Below are positions 10,001-16,690 of a DNA stretch of 64,000 nt, piece after piece. Position numbers and translations under genes: made by a program. The notes beneath the pieces were generated by a model. That model worked only from the letters and a program-made list of their open reading frames with translations. It had not been told where the DNA came from and made no database searches. Position 1 is the first letter of the stretch. Each line of letters begins with the position of its first letter. The DNA is from Polyangia bacterium (GTDB lineage Bacteria > Myxococcota_A > Polyangia > Nannocystales > Nannocystaceae), in NCBI GenBank assembly GCA_030424595.1, contig JAUHWG010000002.1, positions 372,001 to 436,000 on the forward strand. The letters are read 5' to 3'.

Positions 10001-10690
10001 GTGATGGTCGTCGCCGGCCAGCCCAAGACCACCGCCGAGTACATCCAGGCCAGCTCCCGCGTCGGCCGATCGGCGAAGTGGCCGGGGCTGGTGGTGACCA
10101 ACTACAACATTTACCGCCCCCGCGATCGCTCGCACTACGAGCATTTTGTCGCCTACCACGAGAGCTTTTATCGCTACGTCGAGGCCACCAGCGTCACCCC
10201 CTTCTCGGCCCCGGCGATCGACCGCGGCCTGGCGGCGGTGGTCGTCACCATGGCGCGGCTCCTCGAGCTGGAGATGACCCCCTCGGCCCAGGTGATGAAC
10301 GAGGCCGGCCTGCAGGCGATCACCGCCCGGATCCTCGCGGCTGTCCGCGACAAGGCGGCGAACCAGCCGGCGATCGGCGCCGAGGGAGAGGCCGCCGGCG
10401 ACGCCTTCGCCGACAGCGTCGAGGACCGCGCCCACGGCCTTATCAACGGCTGGCTGGGGATGGTCCGCGAGGCGAAGGGCCGCAACCATCTCCACTACTC
10501 GCGCCTCGACGCCGACCGCGGCCGCGGTCGCCCCCTGCTGCGGACCGTCCTCGAGCTCTTCCGCCCAGACCCGGAGCGCGGCGAGATGTTCACCGAGGAC
10601 GAGAAGCGCTTCGGCGCGCCGACGTCGATGCGCGACGTCGAGCCGAGCGTCCACGTCTGGCGCCGCTTCAAGCTCGGGTCGAAGTCCTAA
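7058..10690 (+). CDS. drmA: DrmA, DISARM helicase
   Basis: 1210 residues, starting at the ATG at 7058, which overlaps the preceding short ORF. Walker A is FFPTGGGKTEAY near residue 506, the DEXH-like motif is QDELHL near residue 748, motif III is AATAT near 790, and the C-terminal helicase motifs are SVGVDISRLG near 970 and QASSRVGR near 1000. Between Walker A and motif II is a Cys cluster (CPLQLCPWCG, then CHNVEC) that probably binds zinc. DrmA is one of the two core DISARM proteins found in every subtype and forms a complex with DrmB; in published work it binds and translocates on DNA. Low-complexity insertions include NKPKNKPKNKPKNKK near residue 167 and a run of eight Ser near residue 307. 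Confidence 0.95.
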   Translation: MTDVRAQLIDTLRAELIGPYDRPRTGEAVGDGGSGGDELLRLAPSRSYLAGFLAPPELLAEGERPDQEPAAEALDGEDDYAGGNDVEAEDSNTPDPEPATRKVFPASIGLSVLLPAQAQRLVARLRWGEYRRVELDPDTKEELPPLGSPEELAARRREAGSAAGNKPKNKPKNKPKNKKPLVAWRRVQRALPDVAVPLDPAVIAQGIEVTDRIWLQGRLADAGKGDGSRALALFLVNRREAVNGEPREHVMIFQVEYQLSCDSGFLPRPDLSGEGSDDTDDRIGDLQYRDAYEYVVGHGVAARPVFSSSSSSSSAPSQGDDGGPPRVDTVEVAWIPEAEFKPVAARSCDTVEVGMRALGKLSDGAAIEAALGGLPRAYEAWITGTLEAAADGDGLSAPRKETLRLLIHEARTASARIRAGIDLLRRDKTVRQAFVYANRAMFFQARERGRRAQESWAENPRWRLFQLAFILLSLGDIAEPTRGADPSAGGDGPAARSFRDHVELIFFPTGGGKTEAYLGLIAFTLLLRRLRGRKTADRGEGVAVILRYTLRLLTLDQLERASTMICALETMRTQPKYTKALGERRFEIGLWVGSKASANRFSQFKEQLSAYRAGTAGSPCPLQLCPWCGDPLEPKSLTIESTASGAERAIVRCHNVECAFSKEPHSAAGLPIQFVDEQLYRDLPCFLVATVDKFAMLPWRGETGMLFGRATHREGEGGGYYGPSTPTRAIPKAAERLPDGLLPPELIVQDELHLISGPLGTMVGLFETAIEELCAREVDGQRVRPKIVAATATVRRARRQVQALYGRRDTNIFPPQGLDPFETWFSRVEHDKPGRVYVGVAAGGRAMKRVLLQSYLALLGGAQRALQGGASIGEIDGYFTLTGYFNSLRELGGMRRLVEDDIATRARKQEDGKPIGAIGPHRWVANRQVGFPQELTSREKTSDIVKIKDRAATPHSEDKKALDVLLASNMISVGVDISRLGVMVVAGQPKTTAEYIQASSRVGRSAKWPGLVVTNYNIYRPRDRSHYEHFVAYHESFYRYVEATSVTPFSAPAIDRGLAAVVVTMARLLELEMTPSAQVMNEAGLQAITARILAAVRDKAANQPAIGAEGEAAGDAFADSVEDRAHGLINGWLGMVREAKGRNHLHYSRLDADRGRGRPLLRTVLELFRPDPERGEMFTEDEKRFGAPTSMRDVEPSVHVWRRFKLGSKS

Positions 10691-10757
10691 GACTCGAGAC
10701 CTGCGACCCAAGACCTACGACTTAAGACTTAAGACCTACGACCAAGGAAGACCGACG
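10691..10757 (+). repeat. short degenerate repeats in the drmA-drmB spacer
   Basis: The 67-bp spacer is built of degenerate copies of a unit like AAGACCTACGA or AAGACTT, beginning right after the drmA stop and ending just before the AAGGAAG ribosome-binding site of drmB (10744-10750). AAGACCTACGAC occurs twice. I see no terminator, so drmB is probably cotranscribed. Confidence 0.5.
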
Positions 10758-12650
10758 ATGGCGAAGCCCCGCAAGAAGTCGAGCAAGACCTACCGCCCCG
10801 AGGGGGAGCTGCGGCGCAGCCAGCTCCTGATGGGCTACGGCCCCGGGGCGATGATCGACCTCCTCGACGACGCCGTCCTGATCGGCGGCCTCGAGTACTG
10901 GCGCTACCTCGATCCGACCCGCCCCGCGCAGGTGATCAAGGAGCCGCGCCTGACCTCCAAGCTGGTCGAGGTGATGCGCGCCCTGGGGATGAACCCCTCG
11001 TCCCAGCTATGGTTGCAGGCGCCGCCCGAGTGCGAGTACGACGACGCGACCCCGCGCCAGGGGATCCAAGCGCTCGAGTTCCCGGCGTACTTTAAGTGCC
11101 AGCGCTGCAACGCAATCGCCCACGCGACCGACTTTGAGGAGGCCAAGCGCGGCCGCGTCCACCACTGCGGCCCCGGCTACGGCAAAAAGCCCGCCCCCGC
11201 GGTCCCCGTCCGCTTCGTCGCCGTCTGCGAGCACGGCCACATCACCGACTGGCCCTGGGAGTGGTGGGCCCACTTCGCCGCTGGCAAGCCGAAGTGCGAG
11301 ATCCCCGACATCCGCCTGCAGGAGGGCGCCTCCGGCGACATCAGCGAGATCATCGTCAGCTGTCAGAGCTGCAAGGCCTCGACGAAGCTCGCGTCGGCGA
11401 TGATCGAGGAGCTGCGGCCCAAGTGCACCGGCGACCGCCCCTGGCTCGGCGCCCGCGACATCGCCAAGCAGGAGAACACCGACGATCACCGCGCCCGCCT
11501 CCTCGTCCGCACCGCGACCAACGGCTACCTCGCGCAGACGATGAGCGCCCTCGCCCTGCCGGGGGTGGACGACGCCCTCACCGAGGCCGTCGCCGGCCTC
11601 TGGGCGACCCTCGGCGGCGTCCAGGACCTGCCCCAGCTCCAGGTGCTCCGCGCCCACGTCCCCGACGTCAAGCAGAGCCTCCCGGCGAGCTGGAGCGACG
11701 CGGCGATCCTCAAGGCGATCGAGCGCCGACGGGCAGGCGCAGGCTCGAGCCTCCCGCCCCTCGACGTCGCCGAGTACGAGGCGTTTGAGCAGGCGCCGGT
11801 CGAGCGCGACGGCGAGCAGGCGCGGCGCGGCGAGGACTTCTTCGCCCGCCGCATGCGCCCCCCGCCCGGCGGCCTCCCCCACGGCGTCGAGAAGGTCGTC
11901 CTCGCCTCCAAGCTCCGCGAGGTCCGGGCCCAGTTCGGCTTCTCCCGCCTCGAGGCCGCCGTCCCCGCCCCCGACGGCAGCTACGCCGCCGACGCCAAGA
12001 TCGCCTCCCTCGCCCTCGACCCCAAGTGGCTCCCGGCGATCGAGATCAGCGGCGAGGGCCTCTTTATCCGCTTTGACGAGGGGATCCTCGACGCCTGGGA
12101 GACCCGCGAGAGCGTCAAGGCGCGCAACGACCAGCTCCTCGCCGGCTTTAACCGCTGGGCCGCGAGCCGCCGCGGCAGCGTCGTCTTCCGCGGCGTCCGC
12201 TACTACATGCTCCACACCCTCGCCCACCTGCTGATGACCGCGATCGCCCTCGAGTGCGGCTACGCGGCGAGCTCGATCCGCGAGCGGATCTACTGCCGCG
12301 AGGCCGACAAGCGGCTCGGTGAGCCGGGCATGGCCGGGATCCTCCTCTCCACCGGCACGCCCGGCTCCGAGGGCACCCTAGGCGGCCTCGTCGACCAGGG
12401 CCGCCACCTCCGCTACCACCTCCGCCGCGCCTTCGAGCTCGGCACCCTCTGCTCCGGCGACCCCGTCTGCGCCCTCCACCAGCCCGAGCTCGTCCACGAC
12501 GAGCGGAGCACCGAGGGCGCCGCCTGTCATAGCTGCGTCTACGTCCCCGAGACCTCCTGCGAGTCCTTCAACCGCTTCCTCGACCGCGCCCTGGTCTTCC
12601 CGACCATCGGCCACCCCGACGACCTCGCCTTCTTCGAGGTGCGCCCATGA
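10758..12650 (+). CDS. drmB: DrmB, DUF1998-domain protein of DISARM
   Basis: 630 residues with an AAGGAAG ribosome-binding site 7 nt upstream of the ATG. Zinc-ligand-like pairs are CQRC (114-117), Cys137, the CEHGH segment near 157-161 and CQSC (202-205). The C-terminal third carries the DUF1998 features: RYYMLHTLAHLLM, then a segment with SSIRERIYC, GILLSTGTPGSEGTLGGL, and the terminal Cys cluster CHSCVYVPETSC. DrmB is the second universal DISARM component and partners DrmA; its DUF1998 domain is thought to support the helicase. The last codons (PDDLAFFEVRP, stop) overlap an ATG by ATGA at 12647-12650, the first of a set of duplicated junctions leading to drmC. Confidence 0.94.
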   Translation: MAKPRKKSSKTYRPEGELRRSQLLMGYGPGAMIDLLDDAVLIGGLEYWRYLDPTRPAQVIKEPRLTSKLVEVMRALGMNPSSQLWLQAPPECEYDDATPRQGIQALEFPAYFKCQRCNAIAHATDFEEAKRGRVHHCGPGYGKKPAPAVPVRFVAVCEHGHITDWPWEWWAHFAAGKPKCEIPDIRLQEGASGDISEIIVSCQSCKASTKLASAMIEELRPKCTGDRPWLGARDIAKQENTDDHRARLLVRTATNGYLAQTMSALALPGVDDALTEAVAGLWATLGGVQDLPQLQVLRAHVPDVKQSLPASWSDAAILKAIERRRAGAGSSLPPLDVAEYEAFEQAPVERDGEQARRGEDFFARRMRPPPGGLPHGVEKVVLASKLREVRAQFGFSRLEAAVPAPDGSYAADAKIASLALDPKWLPAIEISGEGLFIRFDEGILDAWETRESVKARNDQLLAGFNRWAASRRGSVVFRGVRYYMLHTLAHLLMTAIALECGYAASSIRERIYCREADKRLGEPGMAGILLSTGTPGSEGTLGGLVDQGRHLRYHLRRAFELGTLCSGDPVCALHQPELVHDERSTEGAACHSCVYVPETSCESFNRFLDRALVFPTIGHPDDLAFFEVRP

Positions 12651-13018
12651 GCGAGCCCCCGACCCTCGCCGCGATCTCGCGGCCGACCCTCGCCGACCCC
12701 TATCGCCTCGCCCTCCTCCGAGCACGCCCATGAGCGCCGACCCCGACTCACCGAAGCGCGAGGTTTCGACCCTCGCCGCGGTCTCGCGGCCGACCCTCGC
12801 CGACCCCTATCGCCTCGCCCTCCTCCGAGCACGCCCATGAGCGCCGACCCCAACTCACCGAAGGGCGAGCCCCCGACCCTCGCCGCGAGCTCGCGGCCGA
12901 CCCTCGCCGACCCCTATCGCCTCGCCCTCCTCCGAGCACGCCCATGAGCTCCGACCCCAACTCACCGAAGGGCGAGCCCCCGACCCTCGCCGCGATCTCG
13001 CGGGCGACCCTCGCCGAC
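12647..13018 (+). repeat. 107-bp tandem repeat of the drmB/drmC junction with three coupled mini-ORFs
   Basis: Units start at 12647 (83 bp, lacking 24 bp), 12730 (107 bp), 12837 (107 bp) and 12944 (the true drmC start, similar to about 13018). Each of the first three encodes a mini-ORF: 12647-12733 (28 residues), 12730-12840 (36) and 12837-12947 (36). Each begins with the drmC N-terminal sequence and ends in DPYRLALLRARP, which resembles the DrmB C-terminus HPDDLAFFEVRP. Every stop overlaps the next start as ATGA. The period is not a multiple of three, so only these stop-start overlaps carry ribosomes to drmC. The unit therefore looks like a tandem duplication of the drmB-end/drmC-start junction. 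I infer the peptides themselves need not be functional. Confidence 0.9.
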
Positions 13019-13759
13019 CTCCGCGGCGCCGTCGCCAGCCGCGCTGTGCCGGTGCCGCTCACCCGCGTCCAGCTCCGCGCCCGTGGCCTCGACAGCGACA
13101 CCGCCGCGGGCATCCTCGCCGTCCTCGGCCAGCTCCCCCGCGGGCCCCTCCTCGCCGTCCTCGACACCGTCATCGCCGAGCGCGAGCGCGCCGCCAAGCG
13201 CCGCCCTCGCCTCCTCTGGACCGGCCCCGAGGCGACCGGCACCGCCGCCCTCGACACCCGCGTCCAGCTCCTCCAGCTCCTCCAGGGCGCCCAGCGCAGC
13301 GTCCTCCTCGCCGGCTACGTCTTCGACGACAAGGCCCTCCTCCAGCCGCTCTACGACGCCATGGCCGAGCGCGGCGTCGACGTCACCCTCGTCCTCGACG
13401 TCAAGGCCACGAAGGGCATGACCCGCCAGGACAGGATCCGCGAGCAGGTGGGCACATTCCTCGAGGAGCTCTGGCCCGGCAAGGACCTCAAGCCGCGCCT
13501 CTACGTCGACCCGCGCACCGCCGCCTGGAACCGCGACCCCGACCACCCCAAGGGCGGATACTACGTGTCCATGCACGCCAAGGCCGTCATCGTCGACGCC
13601 GAGCACATCATCCTCGGCAGCGCCAACTTCACCGGCCGCGGCACCAACCGCAACATCGAGGCCGGCGTGCTGCTCCACAGCCGAGAGTTCGCCAAGCGGC
13701 TGCTCCGGCAGTGGGAGTCGCTGATCGCTGGAGGGGTGCTGCGGCCGCCGGAGCTGTAG
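12944..13759 (+). CDS. drmC: DrmC, phospholipase D-like nuclease of DISARM
   Basis: 271 residues. A single PLD (HKD) motif is present: His211, Lys213 and Asp218 in SMHAKAVIVDAE, followed by GSANFTGRG. One HKD motif per chain is usual for small PLD-type nucleases, which work as dimers. DrmC is the accessory nuclease-like component of DISARM; published tests found it less essential than the other components. The start is the last of four ATGA-coupled starts in the repeat that precedes it. The gene ends 13 bp before the next coding sequence, with AGGAG between. Confidence 0.93.
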   Translation: MSSDPNSPKGEPPTLAAISRATLADLRGAVASRAVPVPLTRVQLRARGLDSDTAAGILAVLGQLPRGPLLAVLDTVIAERERAAKRRPRLLWTGPEATGTAALDTRVQLLQLLQGAQRSVLLAGYVFDDKALLQPLYDAMAERGVDVTLVLDVKATKGMTRQDRIREQVGTFLEELWPGKDLKPRLYVDPRTAAWNRDPDHPKGGYYVSMHAKAVIVDAEHIILGSANFTGRGTNRNIEAGVLLHSREFAKRLLRQWESLIAGGVLRPPEL

Positions 13760-13772
13760 AGAGAGGCAGGAG

Positions 13773-14636
13773 ATGATGACGCTCAAGACGATCGCGACGA
13801 CGCTCGCAGTGCTCGGCACAGGGGTCAACCTCTGCGCCTGTATTAAGTCTGGCGGCAGCGCCGGCCGTGACGGGACAGAGGTCCCTACCGGCTCACCTCC
13901 CGCCGGTGACGGAGCGCCCGACGCCGAAGGTACATGCGCAGGCGAGGCGGTGTGCGCAGGCGAGACGCCTCCTCCTTCACAAGCAACATCTGAGGACGTC
14001 GCGGGCCTCGGCGGCCTCGTCCTCCCGAGCATCACCTGTGGCATTGATCTAGACTGGGCCAAAGTTCCTCTGCAGTCAAAGGGTCCAGCGACGCTCCACA
14101 GCGTCGGCAAGTACCTGATGAGCACGATGAGGTCCGCGAAATACAGCCCCGCTATCATCAGGGTCGAGGGCGGGTTCGCGATCATCGCCCGGCCAGAAAG
14201 CTTCGAGGAGGAGAGCGGACGCGCATCGGTGCCCCGATTCGGCCATCGGCGCGCCCGCCCGAGCACCTTCGTCGAGTACGTGCGCGAGAGCTTTGGCGGA
14301 CAGAAGAGCCACATACGGCTCATCCTCTTCGTGCTCAGCGATAAACCCAAGGAGATCGCCAAGAGCCTCGGCAGCCCGCTGCACGACATCAAGGCGATTG
14401 AGATCCCGTACAATATCGCTGTCGCGAATCACGATTCGGCCGACAGCCTGCCGACGACCTATCTTGGCCGCAAACACGTGCTCACCTTCTATGTCACGGA
14501 GGTCTCCCGCTCGGCAGACGTCGACCCCTATGAGGTCATCCTCCCTGATGGGGCGGTGCTTGACTGTGACGATCACCTCACAGGCTCAGGCCTCAAGCCT
14601 TATGTTGTCGGCGGAGAGCAGACGTCAAGACCATGA
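13773..14636 (+). CDS. predicted lipoprotein of unknown function, next to DISARM
   Basis: 287 residues. The N-terminus is a lipoprotein signal (hydrophobic stretch, then LCAC as lipobox), followed by a Gly/Ser/Pro/Glu/Ala linker to about residue 75. The rest is a soluble domain with no family I recognise; it includes a basic region (FGHRRARPSTFVEYVRESFGG) near residue 150 and beta-rich segments. AGGAG lies just upstream of the ATG at 13773. It is only 13 bp from drmC and overlaps the next gene by ATGA (14633-14636), so the pair is cotranscribed and possibly follows on from the DISARM transcript. GC content is lower than in the drm genes. Confidence 0.75.
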   Translation: MMTLKTIATTLAVLGTGVNLCACIKSGGSAGRDGTEVPTGSPPAGDGAPDAEGTCAGEAVCAGETPPPSQATSEDVAGLGGLVLPSITCGIDLDWAKVPLQSKGPATLHSVGKYLMSTMRSAKYSPAIIRVEGGFAIIARPESFEEESGRASVPRFGHRRARPSTFVEYVRESFGGQKSHIRLILFVLSDKPKEIAKSLGSPLHDIKAIEIPYNIAVANHDSADSLPTTYLGRKHVLTFYVTEVSRSADVDPYEVILPDGAVLDCDDHLTGSGLKPYVVGGEQTSRP

Positions 14637-15127
14637 ATGACACACGCACGGACATCAAGAGCGTCCACTACCGGCTCCTGGTCGCGTGGTTCGCCGGCAC
14701 ATTGCCCCTATACATCTCCGTCATGTCCCGGGCCCTCACGGGGCACTACGGCGGCCAGGCGGAGGAAGCCGTGGCCTGGATGCTGTCGGCGACGATGCCG
14801 ACCTTGCTGCTGATCCTCGGCGTCGTCGCGGCCGAGTCCGTGCAATCGAGGCGCTTGGCCTCCGAGGGAGACAAGACGCCCGTCGACACGATCGACCCGC
14901 CCTCCGCGAGCGCGGGCGGAGCGACCGTCGATCACCGCTTCTTCCGCTTCGTCCTCGCCCTCTCCATCTTCTACCTGGTCCTCGTCAACCTGATCCCGTG
15001 GATCGATCTCGTCCGCACAGGCAGTACGACGGAGTTCTTGGCGAGCACGAACCTCTTCATCTCGCCGATTCAGGGGCTCAACAGCGCCGCGCTCGGGGTT
15101 CTCTTCGTCAGCCGCGAGCGCGGCTGA
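14633..15127 (+). CDS. small polytopic membrane protein, coupled to the preceding lipoprotein
   Basis: 164 residues with about four predicted membrane segments: LLVAWFAGTLPLYISVM near 16-32, AWMLSATMPTLLLILGVVAA near 48-67, FRFVLALSIFYLVLVNLIPW near 102-121, and a weaker one near 140-158. The loop between segments 2 and 3 is charged. There are no catalytic motifs and I recognise no family. The start overlaps the upstream stop, so the two products are made together and may form an envelope complex. Whether they relate to DISARM is unknown. Confidence 0.75.
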   Translation: MNDTRTDIKSVHYRLLVAWFAGTLPLYISVMSRALTGHYGGQAEEAVAWMLSATMPTLLLILGVVAAESVQSRRLASEGDKTPVDTIDPPSASAGGATVDHRFFRFVLALSIFYLVLVNLIPWIDLVRTGSTTEFLASTNLFISPIQGLNSAALGVLFVSRERG

Positions 15128-15368
15128 TCTCAAAGAGCCCGACGTCCTCATCGCTGACGAATGAGGCCCATTCATCCGCCGCGCGTCCTCTCTGTTTCCC
15201 GCGAGTTCAGACCGGCGCTCCCTTTTGGCGCCGACCCGCCGAGCTGTCCGTGATCGTCGACGATGCCCGCCCGACTGGTACTGCCCGCTGACCACTGCAG
15301 CAGATTGACAGGTGCAAGAGCGCGCTCTATTGTGCGACTCAATCTCGTTTTCGCCCGTCAAGGAAACC

Positions 15369-15989
15369 ATGAGCCGCAGCAATATCAGCACCTCACTGTT
15401 CACGCTTGGCCTTTCACTCAGCCTCCTGTCGGCATGCGCATTTGGCACCCGGAATGCCGAGCTCGAGTACCCGCCGCGCTCGGAGGAGTCTGCGGACGAA
15501 GACAAAGACAAGGGCGAGGACAAGGGCGAGGACAAGGGCGATAGCGAGCAGAAGTTGATCGCGATCGCTCTCTTCAGTGACGAACGCGATGACAAGCGCG
15601 CCGTCGGCCACATCCGAAACACGTTCGGCATCAAGACTGCCCGTGTCGAGTCCCCGACGGATCTTCCCGAGTGGGTGAAGAGAGCGCTGCATATTGAGCT
15701 CAAGAACGCTGGCTTCACCGTCATCAAAGACAACAGCCCGAAGCACCTTCGAGTCACCGGATCGATCCTCGAGGTCTATGACGACGCCTACCTACGCCAT
15801 GACGCGAAGGTCGCGTTGATGGTGCAGGTCCGCGATAACAAGGACGACCTCTTCACCCGAAAGTACGTAGGTGAGGGTTCATCGGGGTGGAGCGACGGGA
15901 GCGGTGGCGGATACGCAGAGTCACTGGCGCTTGCTCTCGCTGACGCGGTGCGGAAATTCACCGCTGATCTGGACTTCAAGCTTGACTAG
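15369..15989 (+). CDS. YajG-like lipoprotein
   Basis: 206 residues, starting at the ATG at 15369, which has AGGAAA just upstream and gives a clean lipoprotein signal (SLSLLSAC). A GEDKGEDKGD linker follows, then a domain resembling the YajG/Lipoprotein_16 family: a beta-strand with SDERDDK, VGHIRNTFGIKTA, a helix (WVKRALHIELKNAGF), paired strands around LRVTGSILEVYDD, and a C-terminal helix ESLALALADAVRKF. E. coli YajG has a similar size. The family is periplasmic and outer-membrane anchored, with poorly known function. The family call is from pattern only. Its TAG shares a CTAG with the stop of the kinase fragment on the other strand. Confidence 0.65.
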   Translation: MSRSNISTSLFTLGLSLSLLSACAFGTRNAELEYPPRSEESADEDKDKGEDKGEDKGDSEQKLIAIALFSDERDDKRAVGHIRNTFGIKTARVESPTDLPEWVKRALHIELKNAGFTVIKDNSPKHLRVTGSILEVYDDAYLRHDAKVALMVQVRDNKDDLFTRKYVGEGSSGWSDGSGGGYAESLALALADAVRKFTADLDFKLD

Positions 15990-16690
15990 CCGACCATCAG
16001 AGCCGCGAGTCGTCGCGTGAGCGCGTGGTAACAGCTAGCGGCTTGTGGAGCGACGCTACTAGGCAGGGGTGGCGCGGCGTGGACGTGGGCGTTTAGGAGA
16101 TCGAAATGCGCGCCTCTGAACGGCGTCCTACGGACGAGCAGCTCGTAGAGCACGACACCGGCCGCGTAGACGTCCGAGCGCTCGTCTAGAGCACTTCCGA
16201 GGACTTGCTCGGGGGACGTGTATGCGGCGGTGCCGACGAGCGCGCCGCTGCTGGACGTCGGCGGGTTGGCGAGCGGGTTGGCGATGAGCCCGACTGTCAT
16301 CGCCTGGGCGAGCCCGAAGTCCGCGAGGCGGAGGTGCTCGCGACCGTAGACCTGGGCCATGAGGCAGCTCTCGGGCTTCACGTCGCGATGGATCGCTCCG
16401 AGCCGGTGAAGCGCGGCGAGTCCGGCGAGGAGTTGGCCTGCAAGGCGCGACGCCCGAAGCAAGGGGATCGGGCCGTCGAGGAGAGTCGTCCGAAGGGTGG
16501 CGCCGACGATCAGCGGCATGACGAGATACATGAGCGGCTCGTCACACGCCTCGCGCTCTTCGCCGACGTCGAGAACGGGCACGACGTGGAGGCAATCCAC
16601 GCGGATGCTGTCGGCGACGATGCCGAACAGGACCGTCGCCACCGAACGCCTCTGCGCCCGCGTGACGACAGTCTCGGTCCCCCCGGACCA
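15986..16690 (-). pseudogene. Ser/Thr protein kinase fragment lacking the N-lobe
   Basis: The frame read leftwards from 16690 encodes a Hanks-type kinase from about the end of the alphaC helix onward: VVPVLDVGEE, the hinge region YLVMPL, the catalytic loop HRDVKPESC, ADFGLAQ, a GTAAYTSPEQ activation segment end, and DERSDVYAAGVVLYELL. The Gly-rich loop and the ATP-anchoring Lys are absent, and the catalytic-loop Asn is replaced (KPES instead of KPEN). A GTG at 16642 could start a 218-residue product, but it would be a dead kinase. The fragment lies in the same frame as the fibro-slime lipoprotein upstream, separated by its TAG and 16 codons, suggesting that a deletion joined the two genes. 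Confidence 0.7.

Noticed and set aside
8729..10711. Minus-strand open frame of about 660 codons opposite drmA
   Set aside because: It is antisense to the helicase motifs of DrmA and lacks any family signature.
12647..13018. CRISPR array or att-type repeat
   Set aside because: The units are contiguous tandem copies with no spacers, and they encode coupled reading frames.
1..13759. BREX or plain type I/IIG restriction system
   Set aside because: The DUF1998 protein, PLD nuclease and two helicases in this order define DISARM; no PglZ, BrxA/B/C or HsdS-like gene is present.
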